The position numbers and the translations under genes were made by a program. From the NCBI GenBank assembly GCA_030770535.1, contig JASVEC010000109.1:1-55641 (forward strand): 55,641 nucleotides of DNA, in the 5' to 3' direction. The notes under the pieces were generated by a model. That model was not told where the DNA came from. It did not search any database and worked only from the letters and a program-made list of their open reading frames with translations. This document shows, piece after piece, positions 27,762 to 44,047 of this stretch (within the stretch, counting starts at the first letter, position 1; each line of letters opens with the position of its first letter). The stretch comes from Batkoa obscura (Eukaryota > Entomophthoromycota > Entomophthoromycetes > Entomophthorales > Batkoaceae).

Positions 27762-30700
27762 ATTAAAGTTTTAAAAGAACATTCAATATTAAGTATAGGG
27801 AATAATTATGTAATAGATTCACCATTACCAAGTAATTTAACATATTTATGGAATTATGGATCTTTATTAGGAACAGTATTAGTAATACAAATAATAACAG
27901 GAGTAACATTAGCAATGCATTATACTCCAAATATAGAAATGGCGTTTAATTCAGTAGAGCATATGAGTCTCTCAATATGTGCTCTAAAAACCTTGCTATA
28001 TGCTAGGAAGTCCTAAAGCTTTCAATTTGAAAGATATTACAATGGATAATTAGCAGGAAACTGAAAAGGATCCTCAGAGATTATATGCAAGGAATCATTA
28101 TATAAAATGATTATGATATAATCCAACCAACTTTGAAAAATTTTGGTATTTTAAATTAATATTAATTTAGATGAATCTTAAATGTTTACTTATTAATCGA
28201 TTTATAATATTGATAGATATAGTATATCATTTAAGATTCTCATATATTTAGCAAAATAGGGTCGGATTGAATAAATCATCTAAATAAGGAAATATTATCA
28301 ATTGATAATGAGAGATGTAAATTATGGGTGATTAATAAGATATACTCATGCGAATGTAGCATCATTTTTCTTTATATTTATATATTTACATATAGCTAAA
28401 GGATTATATTATGGTTCTTATATGAGACCAAGAATCATGTTATGGTCAATTGGAGTAATTATTTTTGTATTAACTATGGCCACTGGTTTCTTAGGTTATA
28501 CTTTACCATGAGGTCAAATGTCATTATGAGGTAAATTAAAATGCCTTATATGTTTATTTAGTAAAGAAATTCTAAAATTTTCATATTTAAATCATTTCAA
28601 TGATATAAGTATCATGATTATGCCTTTATTAACAACGAGTAAAAACAAGATTAAAGGTATAAAAAGAATAGGACCACACGATATAAGTATATATTCTATT
28701 ATTTTTGGTTCTTTATTAGGAGATGCTCACGCTGAACAAAGAAAGGGAGGAGTAGGAACTAGAATAAGTTTTTATCAAGAAAGTACTCATGTAACTTATT
28801 TACTTTGGTTACATAATCAATTAGCATCCAAAGGTTATTGTAATGAGAATATACCAATAATAACTACAAGATTAGGTAAAAAAGGAGTAGTAAGAAAAAT
28901 AATAAGATTTCATACTTGAACTTATACAAGTTTTAACCAAATATATAATCTTTGGTATATTGATAATAAAAAAATAATACCAGAGTGTATAGGAAATTAT
29001 TTAACACCATTAGCTTTAGCAATATGAATAATGGATGATGGAACTAAAATAAGTAAAGGGTTAAAACTATGTACTAATTCTTATACTTATTCCGAATGTT
29101 TATTATTAGTAAGAGTATTATACGAGAATTTCAATCTAAAAGCTACAGTTCAGTCTGCAGGAGTTAAGAATCAATATATAATATATATTTGAAAAGAGTC
29201 AATTCAAGAATTGAGAGAAATAATATCACCGTATATAATACCAGAAATGAAATATAAAATTATAGAATAGCTTAATTAAAAAGCATAGTTTTTTTTAAAA
29301 AGGATTTTCTTATAGAAAACCAATAATAAAATTAAAGTTTTTATTTTTTTTTATTTTATTATTTTTAAAAAGGCGACACTAATGAATACGGGTCAAAAGT
29401 TTTATGTTTTAGACCAAGACCGTCGGTTTTAATAATAAGATCGCTACAGACTGGCTCATTGGTGGGTATCTAAAATGATGCTTAATGTACAGTCGGAACT
29501 TACTAGTAAAAACTAGCATAAGGCTTTACAAAAATGATATATAAGCTAATCATGATTAGTGATAATATGTAAAGTACGTGGTTTATATATTGAAAACAAT
29601 GAAAAATCATCAGTATATTACTGCAATATATAAAATTTAAGTTTGGCAACGGTAATAACTAACTTATTATCAGCAATACCTTGGATAGGAGTAAGTTTAG
29701 TTGAATTTGTGTGAGGAGGCTTTTCAGTAGATAATGCTACATTAAATAGATTTTTTAGTTTACATTATTTATTACCATTCATATTAGTAGGATTAGTTGT
29801 ATTACATTTAATAGCTAAATTGTAGGGCTTTTATATTAGTAATAATATAATAAAAATCAAGCTATATGCTGAAAAATTCTTAGAGCCTAAAATAGAAGAA
29901 AATTTTAAGGATTGAATAATTAGCAGGAAACTCAAAAGAGGATCCTCAGAGACTAAACGCTTGACATTCTAAATAACCGCAAGGCTGAATGATGATATAG
30001 TCCATTTAAATTTGAAAAAATTTAAAAGTTACTAAATTTAAATCATAAAACAAATAAAAACCTAATACATATAAAATATAGAAATAGATTAAGTAAATCA
30101 GAAAGAGAAAAATTTGAATTAGATGATTACTTAAAACAAATATTAATAGGAAATATATTAGGGGATGTATATATGAGAAGATTTTCTAAGAAATCAAATG
30201 TAAGATTAATATTTAGACAAAGTTCAATACATGATTCATATTTATATCATTTATATGAATTATTTCAAAAATTTGTTTTAACTCCACCTTCAGTTACAAC
30301 CGTTATGGATAAAAATACTAGGAAAGTTAGATATAATATAAGTTTTGCGACTTTAGCTCTTCCTTGTTTTAATAAAATTTATGAATCTTTTTATATTAAT
30401 GGTAAAAAGGTTATTCCAATAAATATAGATGAAATGTTAACTTCTGTAAGTTTAGCATATTGAATAATGGATGATGGAAGTTTTACTGGAAGTGGGTTAA
30501 GATTATCTACAAATGCTTTTAGTATAGAAGATTTAGAGAGATTAATAAAAACATTAGATAAAAATTTTGGAATAAAAGCTTCAATGAATATTCAATATAA
30601 AGATAAATCACAATACACTTTATATATAACTAAATCTCAATTACCATTAGTTATAAATTTAGTTAAAAAGTATATGCATCCTGATATGATGTATAAATTA

Positions 30701-31278
30701 GGGATATAAATTTAGTACAGTAAAAGCTACATGAACATGGAGCTAATAACCCATTAGGAGTATCAAGTAATATAGATAGAATACCATTTTATCCATATTA
30801 TATATTTAAAGATATAGTAGGATTTTTATTATTCTTCTTAATATTATCAATAGTATTATTTTATATGCCAAATATGATGGGTCATCCTGATAACTATATT
30901 CCAGCTAATCCATTAGTTACACCAGCACATATTCAACCAGAATGGTATTTTTTACCATATTATGCAATATTAAGATCAATACCTAATAAATTATTAGGAG
31001 TAATAGCAATGTTTGCAGCAATATTAATATTATTAGCAATGCCGTTCTTAGATATATCAAGAGTTAGAGGAAATCAATTTAGACCTTTAATGAAATTTAT
31101 ATTCTGGTTATTCTTAGCAAATTTTGTATTATTAGGATGAATAGGAGCTAAACCAGTAGAAGAACCATATGTAATAATAGGACAAAATAGTTCAATATTA
31201 TATTTTGCATGGTTTGCAATGGTACCAGTAGTAGGGATAATAGAAAGAACAATGTATAAAATAAGAGGAAATAAATAA
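27762..31278 (+). CDS. cob: Cytochrome b (4 exons)
   Basis: Cob is the haem-bearing core of complex III. Exons 27762-27962, 28305-28532, 29646-29816 and 30727-31278 give 383 aa. Landmarks are [74 protein letters not shown] and the C-terminal [13 protein letters not shown]. There is no ATG at the start: the frame opens after TAA at 27747, and ATT at 27762 falls exactly where the family has its Met (x-K-V-L-K-E-H), so an ATT start is proposed. Several Trp are TGA. Each exon before an intron ends in T and each intron ends in G. Confidence 0.95.
27963..28304 (+). mobile_element. cob intron 1, group I without ORF
   Basis: A 342-bp group I intron with the P/Q element AATTAGCAGGAAACTG (about 28048) and the R/S element CCTCAGAGATTATATGC (about 28072). 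No endonuclease frame is present. Confidence 0.85.
28533..29270 (+). CDS. LAGLIDADG_2-type ORF in cob intron 2, fused to exon 2
   Basis: The exon 2 frame runs into the intron to TAG at 29268-29270, with TGA as Trp. The motifs are [14 protein letters not shown] (about 28705) and LALAIWIMDDGTK (about 29009). The nearest kin in this genome are the ORFs in the cox2 intron and in cob intron 3. It looks intact and is a homing endonuclease or maturase. Confidence 0.87.
28533..29645 (+). mobile_element. cob intron 2, group I
   Basis: A 1113-bp intron whose 3-prime core (about 29370-29500) has CGCTACAGACTGGCTC and GATGCTTAATGTACAGTCG, matching the cox2 intron and pointing to a common ancestor. Confidence 0.85.
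29817..30726 (+). mobile_element. cob intron 3, group I
   Basis: A 910-bp group I intron with the P/Q element AATTAGCAGGAAACTC (about 29918) and the R/S element CCTCAGAGACTAAACGC (about 29945), both upstream of its ORF. Confidence 0.85.
30066..30709 (+). CDS. LAGLIDADG_2-type ORF in cob intron 3, start uncertain
   Basis: Not fused to exon 3 (a stop follows the splice site). The open frame begins after a TAA near 30027; the family N-terminus ([15 protein letters not shown], then [14 protein letters not shown]) lies before the first ATG at 30173. Translation therefore probably starts at a non-ATG codon near 30060, or the N-terminus is lost. Motif two is LAYWIMDDGSF (about 30455, TGA as Trp), and the C-terminus [14 protein letters not shown] is typical. 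The given start is approximate. Confidence 0.75.
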
Positions 31279-31341
31279 GAAAAGAGATATATTGTAAGAA
31301 AGCAATATAAATGAAAAGAAATAAGAAAAAAAAAAAAAAGG

Positions 31342-32100
31342 ATGTATAATAGAAATCCATTAGAACAATTTATGATAAACGATATATTTAGTATATCATT
31401 CCCTATATTATCTATTAATAAAATTTCTTTAACTAATATTGGTTTATATTTAATTATAAGTTTAATAGTTATTGTTACTTTTAGTAAATTAGTAACAAAT
31501 ATTAATAATATAATAGGAAATAAAAGTTTATTAATAAAAGAATCATTATATGATACAGTACATAAAATAGTAAAAGATCAAATAGGTGTAGAAAATGAGA
31601 AATATTTACCATATTTATATACATTATTTATATTAATATTAACATCAAATTTAATAGGATTAATACCTTATAGCTTTACTTCAACATCACATCTTGCGTT
31701 AACGTTAAGTATGAGTGTATCAATATTAATAGGAGTTACAATAATAGGTATACAAAAACATAAATTAGTATTTTTTAGTATATTAATACCAGCTGGTACA
31801 CCATTAGGATTAGTACCATTATTAGTAATAATAGAAACTATATCATATTTAGCTAGAGCTGTAAGTTTAGGAGTAAGATTAGGAGCAAATATGATAGCAG
31901 GGCACGTATTATTAAAAATATTAGCAGGATTTATATATAAATTTATAACTACTTCATATATAGCATTAATAATAGGAATATTACCAATGGTAATATTTAC
32001 ATTATTAGTTGGATTAGAATTAGGGATTAGTGTATTACAAGCAATTGTATTTGTTATATTAACTTCATCTTATATTAAAGATGCGATAGCATTACATTAA
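31342..32100 (+). CDS. atp6: ATP synthase subunit 6
   Basis: 252 aa; the Fo a-subunit that forms the proton channel. It has NLIGLIPYSFT, the RAVSLGVRLGANMIAGH helix with the essential Arg, and the C-terminal LQAIVFVILTSSYIKDAI. Its leader and first codons (MYNR) were copied in front of ORF268. It lies 63 bases after cob, and trnW(CCA) follows after 20 bases. Confidence 0.97.
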   Translation: MYNRNPLEQFMINDIFSISFPILSINKISLTNIGLYLIISLIVIVTFSKLVTNINNIIGNKSLLIKESLYDTVHKIVKDQIGVENEKYLPYLYTLFILILTSNLIGLIPYSFTSTSHLALTLSMSVSILIGVTIIGIQKHKLVFFSILIPAGTPLGLVPLLVIIETISYLARAVSLGVRLGANMIAGHVLLKILAGFIYKFITTSYIALIIGILPMVIFTLLVGLELGISVLQAIVFVILTSSYIKDAIALH

Positions 32101-32120
32101 TAAAAGAGAGAGTTAAACCA

Positions 32121-36320
<4,200 letters not shown>

Positions 36321-36362
36321 AAAAATTAAATAGTGAGACGAGAGTCTAAAAGAATAGAAAAA

Positions 36363-36380
36363 CTCTGCATTAATGCAGAG
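36363..36380 (+). promoter_or_regulatory. Palindromic hairpin CTCTGCAT/ATGCAGAG before nad4L
   Basis: Perfect palindrome 20 bases upstream of the nad4L ATG. It shares the CTCTGC/GCAGAG stem with the hairpin in the cox3 leader, so both may be the same regulatory or mobile hairpin. Confidence 0.55.
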
Positions 36381-36400
36381 GGGAGGAAAAAGAAAAAAAA

Positions 36401-36664
36401 ATGAAATTAGGATTATTATTATTTTTAATGGGAATAGAAGGATTTATATTAAACAATAAAAATCTAATTTTAATGTTAATATGTATAGAAATAATGTTAT
36501 TAGCAACTACAGTATTAGTATTAACTTTCTCAATAACTTTTGATGATTTATTTGCTCATATATATGCATTATATATAATAGTATTAGCGGGAGCAGAATC
36601 AGCAATAGGATTAGCAATATTAGTAGCATTTTATAGATTAAGAGGGAAAATATCATTATCATAA
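36401..36664 (+). CDS. nad4L: NADH dehydrogenase subunit 4L
   Basis: 87 aa, a small complex I membrane subunit with three helices and the family pattern LICIEIMLLA and AGAESAIGLAILV, where the two buried Glu lie. AACCTTCC overlaps the stop by two bases (36663-36670) and the cox3 leader begins at once. A degenerate copy of its tail lies at 575-640. Confidence 0.97.
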   Translation: MKLGLLLFLMGIEGFILNNKNLILMLICIEIMLLATTVLVLTFSITFDDLFAHIYALYIIVLAGAESAIGLAILVAFYRLRGKISLS

Positions 36665-36796
36665 CCTTCCAATAAATTGACAAAGGGGAATCTTCTAATA
36701 AGGGATAGAGGTCCTCTGCATAAAAGCAGAGGGAGGAATAGAACGGAGTTTGAAAAGGGACTTCAAGAAAAAAGTAAAAATAAAAAAAAAACAAAA
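36663..36796 (+). promoter_or_regulatory. Resident cox3 leader with AACCTTCC and hairpin
   Basis: The likely parent of the leader repeats at 638-770, 6871-6995 and 8190-8320. It contains the CCTCTGC/GCAGAGG hairpin, a purine stretch and AAACAAAAATG at the cox3 start. Confidence 0.8.
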
Positions 36797-37588
36797 ATGA
36801 ATTATAAAATACAAGCACATCCTTTCCATTTAGTAGAACCATCACCTTGGCCTTTAACTACATCATTAGGTTTAGGTATAATGACTATGGGTGGAGTTAT
36901 ATTTTTTTCAGGATTAGGTAGTAGTGTATTAATTATAGGATTTATAGTTACAGCCATGACAAGTGCATTATGGTGGAGAGATTGTATAAGAGAAGGTACA
37001 TTACAAGGACATCATACAAAAAAAGTAAGAAGAGGGATAAATATAGGATTTATATTATTTATAGTATCAGAAGTATTTTTCTTCTTTTCTATATTCTGGG
37101 CATATTTCCATTCTAGTTTATCACCTAGTGTAGAATTAGGAGGAATCTGGCCACCAATGGGTATAGAATCATTAAATATATGGGAATTACCATTATTAAA
37201 TACTATTATATTATTATCATCAGGTGCTACAGTAACAACTGCTCATCATGGATTAATATATAAAGATAGAAAAATAGTAATATTAAGTTTAATAGCGACT
37301 TTAATATTAGCAATATTATTTATAGCATGTCAAGGATTTGAATATTATAATGCACCATTTACTTTCAGTGACGGTGCATTTGGTTCAACTTTCTTCTTTT
37401 CAACAGGGTTCCATGGAATACATGTAATAGTAGGAACAATATTCTTAATGGTAGCTTTATATAGAGTATATAATTATGAATTAACTGATCAACACCATGT
37501 TGGATTTGAATCAGCTATATTATATTGGCATTTTGTAGATATAGTGTGGCTTTTCTTATTTATATCAGTGTATTATTGGGGATCATAA
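36797..37588 (+). CDS. cox3: Cytochrome c oxidase subunit 3 (complete)
   Basis: 263 aa, the only complete cox3 in the window. It has seven membrane helices with HPFHLVEPSPWPLTTS at the N-terminus, WWRDCIREGTLQGHHT, FFWAYFHSSL-like sequence and WHFVDIVWLFLF at the end. The ATG at 36797 follows the leader; the frame stays open upstream only because the leader has no stop. All Trp are TGG. Its last 178 codons recur at the start of the window because the circle is read twice. Confidence 0.97.
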   Translation: MNYKIQAHPFHLVEPSPWPLTTSLGLGIMTMGGVIFFSGLGSSVLIIGFIVTAMTSALWWRDCIREGTLQGHHTKKVRRGINIGFILFIVSEVFFFFSIFWAYFHSSLSPSVELGGIWPPMGIESLNIWELPLLNTIILLSSGATVTTAHHGLIYKDRKIVILSLIATLILAILFIACQGFEYYNAPFTFSDGAFGSTFFFSTGFHGIHVIVGTIFLMVALYRVYNYELTDQHHVGFESAILYWHFVDIVWLFLFISVYYWGS

Positions 37589-37688
37589 GATAAAAAAAAT
37601 CTAAATTAAGAATAGTAAAAATAAACAGCAATAAGATTAGGAATATTAGTAGCATTAAATAAATAAAAAGGGAAAATATCATTATTAT

Positions 37689-37821
37689 AACCTTCCAATA
37701 AATTGACAAAGGGGAATCTTCTAATAAGGGATAGAGGTCCTCTGCATAAAAGCAGAGGGAGGAATAGAACGGAATTTGAAAAGGGACTTCAAGAAAAAAG
37801 TAAAAATAAAAAAACACAAAA
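37689..37821 (+). repeat. cox3-leader repeat before ORF A (second reading)
   Basis: Same as 638-770, preceded by the nad4L-tail remnant at about 37626-37691. Confidence 0.85.
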
Positions 37822-38604
37822 ATGAATAATAAAGCGTATTTAGAATATAAAATATATAAAATATTATCAAATAGAATATTATGAATAATATTATATATAT
37901 TATATATACAATTTTTATTTATTATATTAGGTTCACCTGTTTATTGTATGGATTCGGATAGTTATACTAATGCTGATGAAGTAAAAAAGGATAGTGAAGA
38001 CACTAAAGATTTTAATAAAGAGCAATTAAAAACAGGTGTAGAGAGAACATTATATCATTTAAAAGTAGCATTAAACGCAACAATAGGAGGAGCAGCATTA
38101 GGAGCAGCATTAGACGTAGCATCAGGAGATCCTAATGTAGGTAACAAAATAGCAATAGCAGGAATAGCAGGTGTAGCAAGAATAGGATTAGATGCAATAG
38201 AACATTCAATGTGTGAGAGTATAGACAACATGACAGAGGAAATATCAGAAGATAGATCACCGTCTCCAAGTATTTATGATTTGAATAAAAGAAATAGTAT
38301 ATTCGATATAGAATCAATAAAAGAGTGGTTAAACAGCTTAGAAGAAAAAGTGAGAATCATTGTCTGTGGGGTAATAACTTTAGGAGGAGGTATATTATTA
38401 TATATAACAAGAAAGATTAAGTTACATATTAGTGATAAAATATATAAAAAGGTTAATATAGAGAATGAAACATTAAAAAAAATAATAGAGAAAAAAAAAT
38501 ATATGAGTAATATTTTTGACAAATTAAATTTATTAGTAATATGTTTCTTTATTATATTAGGAATAATGATGATAATTTTTGCTGTATGAAAGTTTTATTT
38601 ATAA
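37822..38604 (+). CDS. ORF A, putative membrane protein of the CMD/glycine-rich family (intact reading)
   Basis: 260 aa ending AVWKFYL (TGA as Trp). N-terminal membrane segment to SPVYCMD, acidic linker, Gly/Ala-rich core GGAALGAALDVA and IAIAGIAGVARIGLDA, the motif SPSPSIYD, a membrane segment CGVITLGGGILLYI, a Lys-rich loop, and a C-terminal membrane segment LLVICFFIILGIMMI. This is the better version of the frame at 771-1552. It is expressed, if at all, from a copied cox3 leader. Function unknown. Confidence 0.75.
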
Positions 38605-38675
38605 AAATAAGCATGATTTAATAGAAAAAAACCTTCAATTCCCCCTTATATTTGAGGGGGGGGGGAGGAATAGAA

Positions 38676-38746
38676 AGGAAAATAATTTAATGGTAAAATA
38701 GTGGTCTTCAAAATCATATTTAAAGGTTCGAGTCCTTTTTTTCCTG
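38676..38746 (+). tRNA. trnW(uca): tRNA-Trp(UCA) (second reading)
   Basis: Same gene as 1624-1694. Confidence 0.92.
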
Positions 38747-38831
38747 GGGGGGGTAGAAAATTAATTTGTAATGGATATATATAGATTAGACAAAGGGGAA
38801 ATCTAAAGAGAAGGGAAGAAAAAAAAAGAAA

Positions 38832-40666
38832 ATGATAAAAAATATAATAAATAGCATAATAATAAATGACGCACCAGAACCATGGCAAATAGGATTTCAA
38901 GATAGTGCAAGTCCAATAGCCGAAGGAATATTAAGGATACATAATGAAATACTATATTATTTAATAGTAATATTAGTATTAATATGTTGGGTTTTAACAT
39001 CAATTATAGTTAAATACAATGAAAATAGTAATAAAATAAAATATAAATATTTAAACCACGGGACATTAATAGAATTAATATGGACAATAACACCAGCATT
39101 AATATTAATAGCGATAGCAATACCATCATTTAAATTATTATATTTAATGGATGAAGTAATAGAACCTACAATAACTTTAAAATTTACAGGTTTCTTATTA
39201 GGTGGCCTGATATTATATATAATAAATAAAAGAAAAGATACCTATGAATTAATCTATGAAAATCAAATAGAAATAATAGGTGAAAAAAATAAGATTTTTA
39301 ACCCTAACTTACATATAATGAAATTTAATAAACCAAATATAAGAGCAGATAAAAGAATAGGACCTCATAATAAAGAAATAATATCAGTGATAATAGGATC
39401 ATTATTAGGAAGTGCCTATGCTAATAGAAAATCAATAGAAGGAATAAGGATAGTATATAATAAAGGGAGGGAGTATAAGGAATATATAGATTATATATAT
39501 GAAAAATTAAATAAACAAGGATATTGTACAAATTTATTACCGAGAAAATATATAAGAGAAAGAAAAAAAGGTGACCAAATAAAAGAATATATCGGATATG
39601 AATTTAATACATTTACATTTAGAAGTTTAAATTGAATACATAAAATATTTTATAAAAATGGAAAAAAAGTAATAAATCCTAAAATAGAGAAATATATAGA
39701 TCCATTAGCATTAGCAATATGAATACAAGATGATGGAGGTTGAACTGAAAATGGAGTAAGAATATCAACAAATAGTTTAAAATTAGAAGAAGTACAATTT
39801 ATAGAAAAATTACTAAAAAAAAAATTTGAATTAAATTGTACAATTCAAAAAATTCAAATTCCTGATAAATATTTCATATATATAAAAATAGAGTCAATAG
39901 ATAAATTAAGAAAAATAGTATTACCATATTTTCATAAATCAATGTATTATAAATTAGGGTTAAAAATATAAAGTTCTTTTCATGGCCGAAGGGCCTCAAA
40001 TAATATATATAATAGTCGTGAGATATAAGAAAATATATTTCTAAGATCTCGACAGGGATCTTAAAGGATAATGGGTAATTATCTTTTGGCGACACGAGTG
40101 TAAACGGTTAAAATATAATTATAAATCAATACCAGAAAACTTTCTTAATGGGAGTTTTTAAGTAATTATACAAGACCGTCAGTAAATGATTTTTATTTTT
40201 TTATATTTACTGCTACAGACTGGGTCACTTGTGGGTATCATAAAGATGCTTAATGTACAGTCGAACGCATCAATGGTATTGGACTACAGAATATTCAGAT
40301 TATGTAAATGAATCAGATAATATAGAATTTGATAATTATATGGTTCCTACTGCTGATTTAGAATTAGGAAGATTAAGATTATTAGAAGTAGATAATAGAG
40401 TAATAGTACCAGTAGATACTCATGTAAGAGTAATAGTTACAAGTACAGATGTAATACACTCATTAGCAGTACCTTCATTAGGAGTTAAAATAGATGCTAT
40501 ACCTGGTAGATTAAACCAATCTTCATTCTTAATTAAAAGAGAAGGGGTATATTATGGACAATGTAGTGAATTATGTGGTATTTATCATGGGTTTATGCCA
40601 ATAGTAATAGAGGGTGTAAGTTTAGAAAAATATTTAGTATGGTTAAATGAACAGTTAGAAGGATAA
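38832..40666 (+). CDS. cox2: Cytochrome c oxidase subunit 2 (second reading)
   Basis: Same gene as 1780-3614; exons 38832-39191 and 40268-40666, with the group I intron 39192-40267 and its fused LAGLIDADG ORF to 39971. Confidence 0.97.
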
Positions 40667-40819
40667 CCTTCCATAATATGAAAAAAACATTAATAAGAGA
40701 ATAAAGGAAGATAATAAATAGAATATCAAAAGAGCGAAAACAAATTATTAAATTATAGTTTAGATCCAATTATTTAAGAATCGGGAATAGAAAGTATAAA
40801 AAAATAATATAAATAGAAG

Positions 40820-41507
40820 AATAAAGCGTGTATAAATAGAGAAAAATATAGAAAACATCATGATCGAGTATATATAGGATCAACAGTAAATTTATATAAA
40901 AGGATTTATGATCATTATCGAAATTCTACTTTAGATATACTCAGACATCCTAAGTTATATTCATATATAAATAAATACGGATGATCTAATATGGAAATAC
41001 AAATAATAGTTTTATTACCAGAATATAATAAACAAAATACGATTGAAATTACAATAGCTAAACAAATATTAAGTAAATATGAACTAATGATAAGTGAACT
41101 ATATTTAATAGATAAGAATAAACCAAGTTTAAATATAGATCTAATAGTTAATTATGGAGGTTTACCAAATAAAGGAGGAACTGGTTATAAAGTATTGGAG
41201 GAAGAAATATTATTAAGATCGATTAAGAGGAAGAAAATTTGATCCTAAAACAATAGAATAAATAAAATCAAAAGCATTTGGTAGACCAGCACAAACTAGA
41301 ACTAAAATGTCTATTTCTTCAGGTGGAGTGAAAATTTATGTTTATACTTTAGACTTAGTAAAATGTAATGAATTTCCGACTAAATCAGCGGCAGCTAAAG
41401 CTCTAGGTTGTTCAATTAGAACAATAGATAGGAGATGTAAAGATAGTAAACCTTATTTTATAGAGGGAGGTCCATATATATTATCTTTTGAGCCTAATAA
41501 AAAATAA
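40820..41507 (+). pseudogene. GIY-YIG endonuclease remnant (second reading)
   Basis: Same as 3768-4455, again flanked by the 30-bp cox2-tail repeats (40656-40685 and 41508-41537). The frame is disrupted in the same way in both readings, so the decay is real. Confidence 0.75.
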
Positions 41508-41736
41508 TAGAAGGATAACCTTCCATAATATGAAAAATATAAAGAAAGAAATACTCGTAAACATTGGGTGGCCCGCAGGTAGGGCAAACAATTAGAACAG
41601 AATGGGGAGAAAATGAATAGAATAAATAATATTAAAAATATATGAGGGAAAAATTTCCTTATATAACCTACCCGAAAAATGAAAGGCTGCATAGAGCAAA
41701 AGAGAGACGGGGGACTAAGGATAGAAAAAGTAGAAA

Positions 41737-42372
41737 ATGATAATAACAAATTTTAATTTAATAAAAAAAAAAGAACAAACAATATATTCTGTTTGTGCTA
41801 TATATGTAGAATATGATAAATTTATAAATGGTATAAATAGAAGAGAAGCATATCTGAAAAAATATTATAGTAATAGAGACCTAAGGAATCCTAAAGGTAT
41901 AAATTATGAACCAATACAATTTGAAATCATTTGTAATAATAAGAAAGATTATAATATTTTATTAGGATTAAATTTACTAAAAAGTAATTTTAATAAAATT
42001 AATATATATAATAATAAATTTGATTATTTAATTAGTGATTTAGAAAATGTTATAAATCAAAGTATAAAAGAATTTGAAGAGGCTTCTAATATACAAATAG
42101 ATAATGAGGTATATTTTGATGAGATGTTAAATAGTTATTTAAATTTATTTAAAAGGAAAATATATTGTTATTTTAATATGGAAATGTATGAAGTTATAAA
42201 AGAATTAAAGAATAGAGGTGTAGTAATTACTGGAGGTAGTTCAATAAAAAAACATATATTAAATCCACAACATTATAGATTATTTTCACTCTGTAAAGAA
42301 ATCTTTATTAATGAGCAAGATATAAATAATTCTTATAAAAATAATGAAAAACTAAGATTTAATAAACCTTAA
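41737..42372 (+). CDS. ORF211 (second reading)
   Basis: Same as 4685-5320, with an identical protein. Confidence 0.55.
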   Translation: MIITNFNLIKKKEQTIYSVCAIYVEYDKFINGINRREAYLKKYYSNRDLRNPKGINYEPIQFEIICNNKKDYNILLGLNLLKSNFNKINIYNNKFDYLISDLENVINQSIKEFEEASNIQIDNEVYFDEMLNSYLNLFKRKIYCYFNMEMYEVIKELKNRGVVITGGSSIKKHILNPQHYRLFSLCKEIFINEQDINNSYKNNEKLRFNKP

Positions 42373-42479
42373 ATTAATACTAAGTTTCTATCAATAGCAA
42401 GGCTGAGTACTTATTATATGAAAACCATTATAATGAATATAGTATTATTCATATAGTGCAACAGAATATAAAACAGGGA

Positions 42480-42597
42480 TAGGGAGATTAATAAATATAA
42501 ATAGGATGACGATGATAGTGTTCTTATATTCTGCAATATTAAGTATTAATATGACTGATATAAGAAATTCAGGAATAAGAATATATAATAGGTTTTC
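42480..42597 (+). pseudogene. nad2 5-prime fragment (second reading)
   Basis: Same as 5428-5545. Confidence 0.8.
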
Positions 42598-42687
42598 GAT
42601 AACGACGGGTCAGGAGTAAAAGAAAAAGAATATATAAAGGGTTAGATAAACCAAAAATATCTATTTAGATGATAATAAAATAATAAA

Positions 42688-43424
42688 ATGAAAAAAATAA
42701 AAGATTTTCTTTTAGGATTTAAAAAAGGGTGGGAATTATCAATATTGCCAAATAAAATTAGTAAATTTCATAATAGTCCATGGATAAGAATATTTAGAGT
42801 AGTAGGTGGTTTATCTATATTAATTTGTTTAGGGAAAGGAATAATAATAGACTCCAAATTCATTATCTATGTAGTCCCTATTACTATAGTATATTTTATA
42901 TATACATTAATAATATTAAGTATAAAAATAAAACATATAATATATATATGGAAATCAGGAAAATTAGATTTCAGAAATTCCCCATTAAATAAATAAATGG
43001 GTTTAGGGGCTAGATTAGCGTGTAAAAGGAGCCTGTGAATATGGATTAGTTTTTGGATCTTTTTTAGGGGCTGGATTTGGAATAGATCAGATTTTGACTA
43101 ATTCAATCTCCTCTGGTGGCAGTATTTGGTCCAATAATAGGAACAGGGTTAGATAATATATTAAATAAAATAGGAATAAAAAATCCAAATATAGATAGTA
43201 ATCTAATGGAAATTAAAGAACAAATATCTAAAGATAAAGTAAATAAAGGAATGGCTATAAATATATTAAGAGAATTGCAGGAGTTAAAAGAAATGCAAGA
43301 CAATGAATTGATATCAATGGTGAGATAAGAGTTAGGAGAAGAGTTAGCCAAAAAAATATCAATAATGGGTGAGGATAGTCAGAAGTTAATAAATCATATA
43401 AAGGAGAAATATAATGATAAATAG
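42688..43424 (+). pseudogene. Broken RNSPLN-family ORF (second reading)
   Basis: Same as 5636-6372. The breaks agree in both readings, so they are not sequencing noise. Confidence 0.65.
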
Positions 43425-43562
43425 AAGCAAATCGATAGTAGTGAGGATAACCTTATTCAATCCTCAAGTATAAGGGGGATAAAAAGGTTCTAGGTCAACA
43501 TAGGAGTCGGAAGCCAGCCCTCCTTATAATTAGCAGAAAACTTGTTCTAATTAATATATTAA

Positions 43563-43627
43563 TAATGCCAATAGTAATAGAAGGAGTAAGCTTGGAGAAA
43601 TACTAAGTATGGTAAAATGAACAAGGG
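43563..43627 (+). pseudogene. Degenerate cox2 tail (second reading)
   Basis: Same as 6511-6575. Confidence 0.75.
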
Positions 43628-43922
43628 TAGAATCATATAAGATGGAGCCTTCCGCCAGTTTACAAATAAGGAATTGGAAAATAATTAAACCATTTATCTT
43701 ATTAGGATTTTATCACATTTTATGGTTCTTGATAATTAGAAGAAGGAAAATAGGAGAGCACTAATATATTAGTAAAAAAGGAGGGTATCTATCTAAAAAT
43801 AAGAGGTGAAGTATCTGCATAATCTGAATATATAGTGCAGATATATAATACCTTTATACTTAAAGGTATTGGGGATAGAATATTAGTAGGAATATATAGT
43901 TTATTATTATAAAAAATTATCT

Positions 43923-44047
43923 AATAAATTGATAAAGGGGAATCTTCTAATAAGGGATAGAGGTCCTCTGCATAAAAGCAGAGGGAGGAATAGAACGGAG
44001 TTTGAAAAGGGACTTCAAGAAAAAAGTAAAAATAAAAAAAAACAAAA
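43923..44047 (+). repeat. cox3-leader repeat before ORF B (second reading)
   Basis: Same as 6871-6995. Confidence 0.85.
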
